A stretch of 43,742 bases of DNA from Bacteroidota bacterium (GCA_023441805.1 JAEZNO010000015.1:1-43742), one strand, 5' to 3'. Counted from the stretch's first letter, positions 1 to 9,300 are shown. Numbers and translations are program-made. Notes: generated by a model from the letters alone, not told the origin.

Positions 1-12
1 TTCTTTCAGATT

Positions 13-115
13 CTGCCTCACGGCAGACACCCTTGCTCTTGGCTAATGGTTGGTGGCTAAAAACCCCCATAAAGGACTTTCACCTTCAAGTTATTAATCA
101 TGCACGGCACACAAT
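13..115. repeat. Structured repeat-like edge sequence, partial
   Basis: Non-coding sequence at the left edge. It holds a small perfect hairpin (CTGCC-TCAC-GGCAG, 13-26), a 7-nt direct repeat TGGCTAA (40-46 and 54-60), and a CACGGCAC stretch near 103-110. Its GC content is higher than the flanking DNA and I find no reading frame. I have an impression, unchecked, of similar segments between genes in other Bacteroidota, so it could be the end of a dispersed repeat or of an RNA gene that begins outside the window. Confidence 0.3.
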
Positions 116-147
116 AAAAAAAGCTGCTGTAGTAGCAGCTTTTTTTT
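116..147 (+). terminator. Intrinsic terminator
   Basis: A-rich left arm plus AAGCTGCT, loop GTAGT, then AGCAGCTT running into eight T. The A and T flanks make it potentially bidirectional. It ends whatever lies to the left and separates it from the promoter of the TPR-CHAT gene. Confidence 0.8.
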
Positions 148-148
148 A

Positions 149-179
149 TTTGCTGCTTTTACCATTTCCTTTATTTTTG
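149..179 (+). promoter_or_regulatory. Bacteroidota-type promoter for the TPR-CHAT gene
   Basis: TTTG at 149-152, a 19-bp spacer, then TATTTTTG at 172-179. This matches the -33 TTTG and -7 TAnnTTTG consensus of the Bacteroidota primary sigma factor. Transcription would begin near 186, only about 15 nt before the GTG start at 201, which supports that start. Confidence 0.65.
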
Positions 180-200
180 TAAAATCTTATTCAATGTGAA

Positions 201-3200
201 GTGTTTAGCAGAATATTATACAATTTAGGTTGTTTATTTCAATTGTTCATTCTTTTATGGATTACCTCCTGTAGTCCCAGTAGAGACAAAACTGATCAGC
301 AACAAGCTGCACTTCATCGGGAAGTTATCACTTCCGAAGCGAAAGGAGATTCATTATTTAAAAAGTCATTATATGACAGTGCAAGTTTCTTTTTTAACAA
401 AGCTTTACAAGAAATTGCAAACAATAATGATTCAGCTCACCAAGCAACTCTATTATTAAAATTAGCTGAAACTCATCGTCTTATTGGAGATATTGATTCG
501 TCAATGTCAATAATTTTACAGGCACAGAATTTACTTGATACAAGCCATTCACAAAATCACAGACTTTTAGCTGATATCCTACATAAAAAGGGTTTATTGC
601 TTAATAATACAGGCTTTTTTGACAGTGCTATTAAAATAATAAATCAAAGTCTGAAATATAAGGTCAGGCTATATGGACAGAAAGATACTACCTTATCTGT
701 GAATTATAACCAATTAGGCATAGCTTATTTTTATAAGGGTGATTACAATAATGCACAAAAATATTATCAATTAGCCTATGATCTTGCACTAAAAAGGGAA
801 GTACCTGAAGATGCAGATCTTGCTTCCTATATTCAGAATATAGGTATTATCCATGCTCAACAGGGTGATTATGAAAAGGCTGAACAAGCGTTTACTACGT
901 CATTGTCAATCAATGAAAAATTCAGGAAAGATGATGATCCGGAGCTGTCAATGATTAATTTGAATGTTGGCAGACTGAAAGCTTTGTTAAATAAGGACAT
1001 AGAAGCGCTTACTTATTATAATAAGGCGGAAGACATTTTGTTAAAAAAGGCTCAATCAGATCATCCATATTTTATATACGTATATTCAAATAAAGGCCAG
1101 ACCTATGTACATATGGCCGATTACGAGAAAGCACTGATTTATTTCAACAAAGCCCTTGCCCTTGCAAAATCTTCTTTAGAAGAAAGGCATCCCCAGATTC
1201 TATCCTTATTTATGAATATTGGGTATGTGTATGAAAGAAAGAAAGACTACAAAAGTGCTTTAAAGTATTATCTGGCAAGTATTCCTGACGATAAAACCAA
1301 TCCTTCGCTGATTAAAACATATAGTAATCTGGCAAGCCTTTACAATTCAATGAATAATGAGCTAAGCGCTGAACAATACTATAAAAAAGCACTTGCATTG
1401 GCTGAGAAGACTATGGAGTCGGATCACCCAGAGTTGGGATTACTATATACCCGTTATGGTTATTTCCTTTTAAATGATCCGGGTAAACATGGAGAATTAG
1501 AGTATTTTAAGAAATCTCTTCAGATCAGCATAAAGCATTACGGAGAAAAAAGCAGGGAGGTTTCAAACAGCTATACTCATCTCGGTAATTATTATTACAT
1601 GGTTAATGATTACACTAGAGCATTGGAATGCTATCAAAATGCCATAATTGCAATATCTAGAGATTTTTACGATGAAAGTTATTTAATTAATCCCACAAAT
1701 GAACAATATGAAGCTGACTATTATCTGGTTAATGCACTTAATGGGAAAGCACGGGTCCTGGCTGATCGTTCAACATTGAAGGATTTGATAATTAGTCTTG
1801 ACACTTATAAGCTTTCGGTCAAAGTTATAGATAAACTAAGATCAACTTACCAAGATGAAGAAAGCAAACTTCTTATTACTGATAGGGCTAAGACTACTTA
1901 TCAAAAGACTGTTGAAACAGCAATTAAACTTTATAATTTAACAAAGGATAAACAGTATCTTACCGAGGCATTTTCTTTTTCAGATAAAAGTAAATCGGCT
2001 GTCCTTATCAATTCAATGCATGATATGCAGGCACAGCAATTTGGCAAAGTTCCTGCTGATATTCTAAAGCTTGAGAAAGATCTGAAATTGAATATCAGTA
2101 CATTCAGGAGATTCATTTTCGAAGAGCAACAGAAAGCCGATCCTAATGAAACCCTAATCAGCAACTGGGAATCCCGGGTATTTGAATTTACCGTGAGATA
2201 CGATAGTTTGGTTGCTATCCTTGAGAAAAACTATCCTGAATATTATGAGATCAAGTTTACCGAACCATCAATAAGTATTTCAGCTATTCAAAAATCACTT
2301 GATGACAACAGGGTATTGATTGAGTACATGCTCAGCGATACGTTGCTATATATTTTTGCCATTGATAAGAGTGAATTTGAAATCTTCACACAACAAATAG
2401 ATTCTGGTTTTTACCGTCAAATTAATACTTTGGTGTCAGCCACTGCTAACAATTCAATGTTTAGTGCCACTGAATCAGACTACATAAATTATTCAAAAGC
2501 TGCGTTTGCTCTGTATGAGAAATTATTGAAACCATTAGAGGGCGGATTTGATAAGGAAAAGCTTGTGATTATTCCTGATGGTGAAATTGGATACATTTCA
2601 TTCGATATGCTATTGACTTCCATGCCTGACACAGCAACCATGGATTACCGAAAGCTCCCATATCTCATAAAGGAAAAGACTGTCAGTTATAATACTTCAG
2701 CCATACTTGAATATTCAGGATTCAGGAAGAGAGAACCTAAAGCATCCAGAAACTTCCTTGTTATGGCACCTTCTTATGATAATTTAGTGAAATCAGGGAA
2801 AACAGCTTTCCCTGATGAAAATGGGAATCCTGTTTATTTGTTGCCAATTCCAGGTGTTGAAAAAGAACTCGAAGGCATCAAAAGTAACTTACTTGCTAAG
2901 AAGATCAGTGGAAAAGATGCAACTGAGGATAGATTCAAGAAAGAAGTAGGCAAATATAATGTCCTGCACCTTGCTATGCACACCCTCATAAACAATAAAG
3001 AGCCTATGCTCTCAAAACTAGTATTTTATCAGGATAACGACACTGTTGAGGATGGCTTGCTTAATACGTATGAGTTGTTCAATATGGATCTGAATGCAGG
3101 CCTTGCTGTTCTTAGTGCATGTAACACCGGTACAGGAAAATTAGTTAAAGGAGAGGGTATCATGAATCTTGCCCGTGGATTCATATTTGCCGGTGTGCCA

Positions 3201-3536
3201 AGTATCGTAATGACAATGTGGTCGGTCGATGATCAATCAGGAGCTGATATTGTAAGCAAATTCTATGATTATCTCGAAGACGGAATGCCTAAAGATGAAG
3301 CTTTAAGGCAAGCTAAACTTGATTTTCTCGCGAGTGGTGATCCTTTAAGATCTCATCCTTTCTATTGGGCTGCATACGTTAATATCGGTGACAATAGTAA
3401 AATGAAGTTCAAGAGTGCTGTTCTTACTTATTCTATCAATATAATTATATTGCTCATCCTGGCGGGAGTCGGTTATTTCTTTTATAAGAAACACAATAAG
3501 AAGTCATTAAAAAAGAAAATCGCCCACATGGCTTGA
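201..3536 (+). CDS. TPR-repeat lipoprotein with C-terminal CHAT protease domain
   Basis: 1111 residues, GTG start chosen because of the promoter just upstream and the lipoprotein signal it gives: a hydrophobic run ending in the lipobox ITSC, Cys24. Residues about 50-560 are tandem tetratricopeptide repeats (many with the Y-x-x-A-L-x-Y-Y pattern). Residues about 690-1060 form a CHAT domain, the caspase-like family found with TPRs. The expected catalytic pair is visible as His927 (LHLAMH) and Cys974 (LSACNTG). A hydrophobic helix near residues 1073-1092 followed by Lys-rich sequence suggests a membrane anchor at the far end too. In the family such proteins act as proteases or signalling scaffolds; the substrate here is unknown. 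It is monocistronic or leads into mutS2, 49 nt downstream. Confidence 0.85.
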   Translation: MFSRILYNLGCLFQLFILLWITSCSPSRDKTDQQQAALHREVITSEAKGDSLFKKSLYDSASFFFNKALQEIANNNDSAHQATLLLKLAETHRLIGDIDSSMSIILQAQNLLDTSHSQNHRLLADILHKKGLLLNNTGFFDSAIKIINQSLKYKVRLYGQKDTTLSVNYNQLGIAYFYKGDYNNAQKYYQLAYDLALKREVPEDADLASYIQNIGIIHAQQGDYEKAEQAFTTSLSINEKFRKDDDPELSMINLNVGRLKALLNKDIEALTYYNKAEDILLKKAQSDHPYFIYVYSNKGQTYVHMADYEKALIYFNKALALAKSSLEERHPQILSLFMNIGYVYERKKDYKSALKYYLASIPDDKTNPSLIKTYSNLASLYNSMNNELSAEQYYKKALALAEKTMESDHPELGLLYTRYGYFLLNDPGKHGELEYFKKSLQISIKHYGEKSREVSNSYTHLGNYYYMVNDYTRALECYQNAIIAISRDFYDESYLINPTNEQYEADYYLVNALNGKARVLADRSTLKDLIISLDTYKLSVKVIDKLRSTYQDEESKLLITDRAKTTYQKTVETAIKLYNLTKDKQYLTEAFSFSDKSKSAVLINSMHDMQAQQFGKVPADILKLEKDLKLNISTFRRFIFEEQQKADPNETLISNWESRVFEFTVRYDSLVAILEKNYPEYYEIKFTEPSISISAIQKSLDDNRVLIEYMLSDTLLYIFAIDKSEFEIFTQQIDSGFYRQINTLVSATANNSMFSATESDYINYSKAAFALYEKLLKPLEGGFDKEKLVIIPDGEIGYISFDMLLTSMPDTATMDYRKLPYLIKEKTVSYNTSAILEYSGFRKREPKASRNFLVMAPSYDNLVKSGKTAFPDENGNPVYLLPIPGVEKELEGIKSNLLAKKISGKDATEDRFKKEVGKYNVLHLAMHTLINNKEPMLSKLVFYQDNDTVEDGLLNTYELFNMDLNAGLAVLSACNTGTGKLVKGEGIMNLARGFIFAGVPSIVMTMWSVDDQSGADIVSKFYDYLEDGMPKDEALRQAKLDFLASGDPLRSHPFYWAAYVNIGDNSKMKFKSAVLTYSINIIILLILAGVGYFFYKKHNKKSLKKKIAHMA

Positions 3537-3585
3537 TTTTTGCGCATCTTACAATAATTATTAATTATCAAGCGAGAATTCACCT

Positions 3586-6027
3586 ATGATATATCCTGCA
3601 AATTTTGAGGTTAAATCGGGTTTTGCTTCTATTCGTCAAATTTTACACGATTACTGTCTGGTCGATTACTCTCATCAGTTGGTCGATGACATGCAGTTCA
3701 GTAATGATTTTAATACTGTTGTAAAGCAACTTAATCAAACTGAACAGATGAAGTATATACTTCAATTTGTGTCAGGTTTCCCTCAGCAGGATTATTATGA
3801 TCTAACATCGGAGCTTATGAGGATCAGAACAAAAGGTACTTATCTTGAACCTGAAGTTCTATCTCCCCTGCGATTATCACTAGAAACCATAACACTGATC
3901 ATCGATTTCATTATTGCTCTTGATTCAGATAATTTCAGTGATCTTAAGCAACTTATACCTGATACTAAACCTGACAGGGAGATCATAGACCGTATCTTAA
4001 AGATTATTGATGAAAAGGGTGAGATACGTGATCATGCCAGCGAGAAGCTAAGTATTATAAGGAAAGAAATCAGAAGCAGAGTATCATCAATCGACAGGAA
4101 AATTAATCAGATACTAAGTGCGGCAAGAAAAGACAATATAGTTGGAGATGATACTGAAATTACCATCAGAAATGGCAGACTCGTTATTCCTGTTCCTGCC
4201 GGAAATAAAAGAAGGTTAAAGGGATATGTTCATGATACTTCAGCGACCGGACAAACAGTATTTATTGAACCTGCTGAGGTTTTTGAAACTAATAATGATA
4301 TTCAAAACTATAGAGTTGAAGAAAAGCAGGAAATAATCAATATACTTACAAATTTCACTGACTACACCAGAAGTCGGGCTGATGAGCTTATCAATTTTTA
4401 TAGTTTTCTGGGTGAGATTGACTTTATCAGAAGTAAAGCAAAACTGGCAATAGAATTAAAAGCAGTTAAGCCTTTAATGAAGGATTTTCCTTTAATTAAA
4501 TGGCGTGGAGTAATTCATCCTTTATTGCAAAAAACTCTTGACAGACAAGGTAAAAAGATCGTCTCACAGGAAATTGAATTGGATTCCGAAAATAGAATAA
4601 TGGTAATCAGCGGCCCCAATGCAGGTGGAAAATCAGTAACATTAAAAAGCGTGGCTCTGTTACAATACATGCTGCAATGCGGATTACTCATTCCTGTGAA
4701 TGATGACTCTCATTCAGGGATCTTCTCAAGAATATTTCTAGAGATTGGTGATGAGCAATCGCTTGAGAATGACCTTAGTACATACAGTTCTCACTTGATT
4801 CATATAAAACACTTCCTTGAGCATGCTGACAATAAAACCTTGTTTCTGATTGACGAGTTTGGTGCAGGAACTGAGCCTCAGCTTGGAGGAGCTATGGCTG
4901 AAGCCAGTCTTGAGAAACTCAACCAGACCGGCTGTTTTGGAATCGTAACAACGCATTACACAAATCTAAAACTGATGGCTGATAATTCGGCAGGTGTGTT
5001 TAATGCAGCCATGTTATATGATACAAAAGCAATGAGTCCGCTTTTCAAACTATCAACCGGTAAACCTGGTAGTTCATTTGCATTTGAGATTGCAAATAAA
5101 ATAGGTTTCCCAAAAGAAGTTATTGAAAATGCTGAAGCTAAAGTTGGCCCCGGGCAACTGGATTTTGAGCGTCAACTTGCACAGTTAGAAGTAGACAAAA
5201 AGCAAATTGCACAAAAGACTGCTGGGCTAAAGGCTGCTGATGAAACACTGGCAGAGCTTGTCAGCCGATACTCAAAGCTGATTACTGACTTAGAACTTAA
5301 AAAGAGTATAGTTATTAAAGATGCCCGTCAAAGAGCACAACAATTGGTTGACAAATCAAACCGCTTAATTGAACAGACTATACGTGAAATAAAAGAGAAT
5401 AAAGCAGAAAAGGAAATAACTAAGAAACTCAGAGAGGACTTTACAAAAGCATCTAAAGAACTGCTTGATGAAATTACAACTAGTGAGCAACCGTCTGATA
5501 CAGTAATAGTTGAAAGGCCAGTTGAGATTAAGAAAGAAGCTACTACCTCATACCATCTACTCAAAGGAGCTTATGTAAGAATGGAGGGGCAGGAAAGTAT
5601 AGGTATTGTGAATGAATTAAAAGGTGAAAGGGCTTTGGTTACTTTTGGCTCATTTAATATAAGGACTACTATTGATAAGTTAATATTGGCATCTCCGGCT
5701 GAAATCAAACTCTATGAGCAAAGTAAACAACTCACAGGTAAAGGATTTTCGGTAGTAAGAGACCTTAATGCCAAGATGGCTGAGTTTAAAATGTCAATCG
5801 ACATTAGAGGTAAACGTCCTGATGAGGCAATGGAAGAACTAAAACGGTATATTGATCAGGCAACTCTTCTAAGAGTCAGCGAAGTAAGAATATTACACGG
5901 AAAAGGAAACGGAGTGTTAAGGAGTGTAGTTCATGAGTATCTAACTGACAGTCCGGATGTTATCCGAATTGAAGATGAAAGTCTTGAACGTGGCGGGCAT
6001 GGTGTTACAATTGCTTATCTTGTGTGA
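3586..6027 (+). CDS. mutS2: Endonuclease MutS2 (Smr-domain MutS homologue)
   Basis: 813 residues, typical for MutS2. The amino-terminal core and clamp region is followed by the MutS ATPase with Walker A GPNAGGKS at about 343-350, then Walker B (LFLIDEFGAGTEP) and the TTHY switch. A charged coiled-coil stretch covers about 520-640. The C-terminal Smr domain starts near 735 (DIRGKRPDEA) and contains the HGKGNGVLR loop of the nuclease. There is no MutS mismatch-recognition domain I, so this is not MutS. In other bacteria MutS2 suppresses recombination and rescues collided ribosomes; which role applies here cannot be seen. The ATG start is followed by the usual family beginning (MIYPANFE). Confidence 0.95.
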   Translation: MIYPANFEVKSGFASIRQILHDYCLVDYSHQLVDDMQFSNDFNTVVKQLNQTEQMKYILQFVSGFPQQDYYDLTSELMRIRTKGTYLEPEVLSPLRLSLETITLIIDFIIALDSDNFSDLKQLIPDTKPDREIIDRILKIIDEKGEIRDHASEKLSIIRKEIRSRVSSIDRKINQILSAARKDNIVGDDTEITIRNGRLVIPVPAGNKRRLKGYVHDTSATGQTVFIEPAEVFETNNDIQNYRVEEKQEIINILTNFTDYTRSRADELINFYSFLGEIDFIRSKAKLAIELKAVKPLMKDFPLIKWRGVIHPLLQKTLDRQGKKIVSQEIELDSENRIMVISGPNAGGKSVTLKSVALLQYMLQCGLLIPVNDDSHSGIFSRIFLEIGDEQSLENDLSTYSSHLIHIKHFLEHADNKTLFLIDEFGAGTEPQLGGAMAEASLEKLNQTGCFGIVTTHYTNLKLMADNSAGVFNAAMLYDTKAMSPLFKLSTGKPGSSFAFEIANKIGFPKEVIENAEAKVGPGQLDFERQLAQLEVDKKQIAQKTAGLKAADETLAELVSRYSKLITDLELKKSIVIKDARQRAQQLVDKSNRLIEQTIREIKENKAEKEITKKLREDFTKASKELLDEITTSEQPSDTVIVERPVEIKKEATTSYHLLKGAYVRMEGQESIGIVNELKGERALVTFGSFNIRTTIDKLILASPAEIKLYEQSKQLTGKGFSVVRDLNAKMAEFKMSIDIRGKRPDEAMEELKRYIDQATLLRVSEVRILHGKGNGVLRSVVHEYLTDSPDVIRIEDESLERGGHGVTIAYLV

Positions 6028-6083
6028 TATAGGAACTTTTGGGTACTGTCTTTGTTTATCAAACTCAACTAATACCATAGAAA

Positions 6084-6329
6084 GTGAATAATTTCTTAAT
6101 TAAACTGCGATCACGGAATACAATCAAAAACATCATAGGCTTAATTATAGGTATAACAGGTGGATATCTTTATTATCGATTTATAGGTTGTGATGGTAGT
6201 TGCGCAATTACCTCAAATTACCGAATCACAATGCTTTGGGGAGGAATACTAGGTTATCTGATTTTTGATATGGTAAAATTAAAGGAGAAGCAAGATGACC
6301 TGTCAGCAAATGAGAAATCGAGTGATTGA
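6084..6329 (+). CDS. Small membrane protein, DUF6132-like
   Basis: 81 residues from a GTG start. There are two predicted membrane helices (about 16-32 and 48-64) separated by a conserved-looking Cys/Gly/Ser segment, GCDGSCAITSNYR, which I associate with the DUF6132 family of small membrane proteins; no function is established. The tail is short and charged. It lies 56 nt after mutS2. Its TGA stop directly abuts the TGA of the convergent next gene, so the six bases TGATCA hold both stops. Confidence 0.7.
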   Translation: MNNFLIKLRSRNTIKNIIGLIIGITGGYLYYRFIGCDGSCAITSNYRITMLWGGILGYLIFDMVKLKEKQDDLSANEKSSD

Positions 6330-6653
6330 TCAGCGTTTTTTCTTCTGAACCAGTTCATACGATAGGTTTATCCAATCTATTAACACTTTATCGGAAACTG
6401 AGCCATCGATTACAACAGTATTCCAGTGTGTTTTATTCATGTGGTAACCAGGAGTAACACAAGAGTACCTTTCGCGTAACTCAGCAGCCAATTCCGGGGT
6501 ACATTTTACATTCATTGCCAATTGGCCTTCAAGATCAGTCAATAAAAACATTTTACCATTTACCTTAAAGACCAGTGTGGTTTCATCAAAAGGAAAACCT
6601 TCAGTAACACCAGGCAGGTTAATACAATATTCACGGAGACTTTCAATATCCAT
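6330..6653 (-). CDS. MmcQ/YjbR family DNA-binding protein
   Basis: 107 residues. The sequence matches the MmcQ/YjbR family: start MDIESLREYC, then LPGVTEGFPFDETTLVFKV, NVKCTPELAAELRE, and the PGYHMNKTHWNTV core near the C-terminus. Members have the CyaY-like double-stranded-DNA-binding fold; their physiological role is poorly known. A TAATTTTG box on this strand (6672-6679) lies 19 nt before the start and could be its -7 element, though I see no good -33 partner. It converges on the DUF6132-like gene with no spacer. Confidence 0.88.
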   Translation of the reverse strand: MDIESLREYCINLPGVTEGFPFDETTLVFKVNGKMFLLTDLEGQLAMNVKCTPELAAELRERYSCVTPGYHMNKTHWNTVVIDGSVSDKVLIDWINLSYELVQKKKR

Positions 6654-6992
6654 ATATGATGTTTAATGGGTCAAAATTAAAAAAAAATTAATGCAATAAG
6701 TTGTTACGCAGGACAACTCATTTTGAAGTACTTAAAATTACATTCAGGTAAAATTAACTACCAGGAAGATTTGATTTCCAAATAACTGAACTTAAGATTA
6801 CCTTAAAATTTCGCAGACAACGAACAGCAAATTTATGTGGTTAACTCATATTATCAATTACTTGCAACACATTGCAATAAGTACATAAATGGCATTGGGT
6901 GAACATAGGGTTGCGGTTTTTGATTTTGTCGTACCTTTGTGTGCTTTTGCAAAACTGGAACAGGGAATAGAAAATAATCTAAAACTTCGCAA
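6654..6992. other. AT-rich divergent intergenic region
   Basis: 339 bases without a convincing gene. It separates the minus-strand MmcQ/YjbR gene from the plus-strand carboxyltransferase and carries promoter motifs for both. An ACTTAA(A/G)ATTAC motif occurs twice (about 6729 and 6790). Nothing else stands out. Confidence 0.6.
6911..6939 (+). promoter_or_regulatory. Promoter of the carboxyltransferase-biotin carrier operon
   Basis: TTG (6911-6913), 18-bp spacer and a perfect -7 box TACCTTTG (6932-6939). Predicted transcription start is near 6946, leaving a leader of about 47 nt before the ATG at 6993. Confidence 0.55.
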
Positions 6993-8540
6993 ATGTCATT
7001 AACAAAAAAAACATCCGACCTCAAAAAGAGGATGCGTGACGCATTGATGGGGGGCGGACAAGTAGCTATTGAAAAGCAGAAGGCAACAGGTAAAATGACT
7101 GCCCGTGAGCGAATCATAGCATTACTTGATCCAAAGTCATTTCATGAGTATGATTTGTTTGTTGAACATGCCGGTAAGGATTTTAACATGGGTGATAAAT
7201 ACTTGCCGGGGGATGGAGTAATTACCGGTACAGGAACGATTAATGGTTATCCTGTTTGTATTTATGCTCAAGACTTTACCGTGGCAGGTGGTTCATTAGG
7301 ATGGATGCATGCTAAGAAGATCACCAAGATCATGGATCATGCAATGAAATTGAAAGTTCCTATCATTGGTATCAATGATTCAGGAGGAGCAAGAATTCAG
7401 GAAGGTGTTAATTCACTTGCCGGATACGGTGAAATATTTTACCGTAACACACAGGCTTCAGGAGTAATTCCACAAATTAGTGTAATACTCGGGCCATGCG
7501 CCGGTGGTGCTGTTTATTCACCTGCCTTAACCGACTTCGTCTTTGTAGTTGATAAAATTTCAAAGATGTTTATCACTGGTCCTGAGGTTATTAAAACCGT
7601 TCTTGGAGAAGAAATTTCAATGGAAGAATTAGGCGGAGCTCGTGTTCAAAGTGAGATCACAGGTAATGCTCACTTCTTTGCCGAAAGCGAACAGGAATGC
7701 TTCGCTCAAATTAAGACTCTTTGCAGTTTTATTCCTTGGAATAACATCAAGAAAGCAGAAGCTTTCCCTAAAAAGCCACCAAGAACCAGAAATTACAATC
7801 TCGACTCAATTTTCCCAACCAACCCGAGACAGCCGTATGATGTTAAGGATGTTATCAGAGCTATTGTTGATGATTCTGAATTCTTTGAAATTCAATCAAT
7901 GTTTGCTGCTAACATAGTTATCGGTTTCGCACGACTCAATGGTAATACAGTAGGTTTTGTTGCCAATCAACCATTGGTTCTGGCCGGTGTACTTGATGTG
8001 GATTCGTCTGATAAAGCTGCACGTTTTATCAGATATTGCGATGCCTTTAATATTCCTTTAGTCACTCTTGTTGATTTACCCGGTTACTTACCTGGCGTTG
8101 ATCAGGAACATGCCGGTGTTATTCGTCATGGTGCAAAAGTTCTGTATGCATATTCAGAAGCTACTGTTCCAAAGATGACTGTAATACTTCGTAAAGCATA
8201 TGGTGGAGGATATATAGCTATGTGTTCAAGCCATCTGCGTGCCGACTTTGTATTCGCATGGCCAACTGCCGAAATAGCAGTAATGGGTCCTGAAGGTGCT
8301 GCTAATATTATTTTCAGAAATGAAATTAAAAACGCAGAGAATCCTGAAGAAATGAGAAAGCTGAAAATCAAGGAATATAAAGATAAGTTTGCTAACCCAT
8401 ACGTTGCAGCTGCATATGGATATGTGGATGCAGTAATTGAGCCAAACGAAACAAGAAATATGCTTGTACATGCTCTTTCAATCTCAACAGAGAAAGTGCA
8501 GGAAACACCAAAGAAAAAACATGGAATTCCGCCATTCTAA
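6993..8540 (+). CDS. Acyl-CoA carboxylase carboxyltransferase (PccB/MmdA type)
   Basis: 515 residues, normal length for the beta subunit of propionyl-CoA carboxylase or the alpha subunit of methylmalonyl-CoA decarboxylase. Both crotonase-fold halves are present: TARERI near residue 33, a GGSLG acyl-CoA loop, INDSGGARIQEG and GPCAGGAVYSPA in the N half, and DLPGYLPG with AYGGGYIAM in the C half. It moves a carboxyl group between biotin and an acyl-CoA. The next gene, 12 nt downstream, is its biotin carrier. No biotin carboxylase, methylmalonyl-CoA epimerase or sodium-pumping OadB subunit lies in the window, so direction (carboxylase or decarboxylase) and substrate cannot be decided here; propionyl/methylmalonyl-CoA is the likeliest. 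Confidence 0.92.
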   Translation: MSLTKKTSDLKKRMRDALMGGGQVAIEKQKATGKMTARERIIALLDPKSFHEYDLFVEHAGKDFNMGDKYLPGDGVITGTGTINGYPVCIYAQDFTVAGGSLGWMHAKKITKIMDHAMKLKVPIIGINDSGGARIQEGVNSLAGYGEIFYRNTQASGVIPQISVILGPCAGGAVYSPALTDFVFVVDKISKMFITGPEVIKTVLGEEISMEELGGARVQSEITGNAHFFAESEQECFAQIKTLCSFIPWNNIKKAEAFPKKPPRTRNYNLDSIFPTNPRQPYDVKDVIRAIVDDSEFFEIQSMFAANIVIGFARLNGNTVGFVANQPLVLAGVLDVDSSDKAARFIRYCDAFNIPLVTLVDLPGYLPGVDQEHAGVIRHGAKVLYAYSEATVPKMTVILRKAYGGGYIAMCSSHLRADFVFAWPTAEIAVMGPEGAANIIFRNEIKNAENPEEMRKLKIKEYKDKFANPYVAAAYGYVDAVIEPNETRNMLVHALSISTEKVQETPKKKHGIPPF

Positions 8541-8552
8541 TAATTAAGAAGT

Positions 8553-8876
8553 ATGTCAGATATACAAGAGCAAGATATCAAATCCATTATCATTGATAAT
8601 GTAAAGTACAAAACACGTCTTACCAGAAAGTACAACGCCAGAAAGGCATATAATCCTGCATCGCCAGGTAATGTTTTATCGTTTATTCCGGGTACTATTC
8701 TGAAGGTGACTGTTAAAGATGGTCAAAAAGTTAAGAAAGGGGAAAAACTATTAGAGTTAGAAGCTATGAAGATGGCTAATAATATAATAGCCCCAATTGA
8801 TGGTGTAGTTCATAAAGTGTATGTAAAACAGGGTGATCTGGTAACTAAGAATTTTCTACTTGTAGAGATCCACTGA
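8553..8876 (+). CDS. Biotin carboxyl carrier (biotin/lipoyl-domain) protein
   Basis: 107 residues. The C-terminal 70 form a biotinyl domain with the EAMKM motif; the lysine to be biotinylated is Lys73. The usual partner hairpin (APIDGVVHKV) follows. The first 35 residues are basic and look like a short linker or docking segment; there is no membrane helix, so this is not an OadG-like anchored subunit. It is co-transcribed with the carboxyltransferase upstream and is the shuttle for its carboxyl group. The operon ends at the terminator at 9052-9082. Confidence 0.9.
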   Translation: MSDIQEQDIKSIIIDNVKYKTRLTRKYNARKAYNPASPGNVLSFIPGTILKVTVKDGQKVKKGEKLLELEAMKMANNIIAPIDGVVHKVYVKQGDLVTKNFLLVEIH

Positions 8877-9300
8877 CAATTATTAGTATACCTGAACGAT
8901 ATCACCTCTACTTGCATACCAAATACTTTGGTGTATTTGTAGAACTACAGATCCACTGTTGATCATGTTAAACTTAAAATGATCAACATAGCAACCTGAC
9001 TGACAATAATGTCAAGCATGAAATGTAAGTGAATCATTTTTACCAATAATAGAGGCTGTCTCAAAAGGACGGCCTCTTTTTTCGTCTTAATTGTAAATTA
9101 AAAATTGAACATTGATTGTACATTATTTAATCAATATCTGTACAAAAATGTGCACTATTGTGTAGTTCATGTGGACTTCATGTGGACTTTATGTGTAACC
9201 AATAATTTAACAGTACATAATTATCCAATGAAGACTTGTTCAATCCAACGTCTGCTGAAGATTGAGATAGCTTCCTCTTTAGTTATTCATACACCACTAA
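8877..9300. other. Intergenic region with terminator and short tandem repeat
   Basis: 424 bases between convergent genes. It contains the terminator at 9052-9082 and two perfect adjacent copies of the 11-mer TTCATGTGGAC (9166-9187) followed by a partial third copy (TTTATGTG). A 69-codon open frame (9105-9314) has no recognisable motif, overlaps the repeat and the end of engB, and is not called. Confidence 0.6.
9052..9082 (+). terminator. Intrinsic terminator after the biotin carrier gene
   Basis: Nine-pair stem GAGGCTGTC / GACGGCCTC (one G-U pair), loop TCAAAAG, then TTTTTT. It lies 175 nt after the biotin carrier stop. Confidence 0.85.

Noticed and set aside
201..6653. Defence island built on the CHAT protease
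   Set aside because: The neighbours are mutS2, a small membrane protein and an MmcQ/YjbR protein; no nuclease, gasdermin, cyclase or toxin gene is visible.
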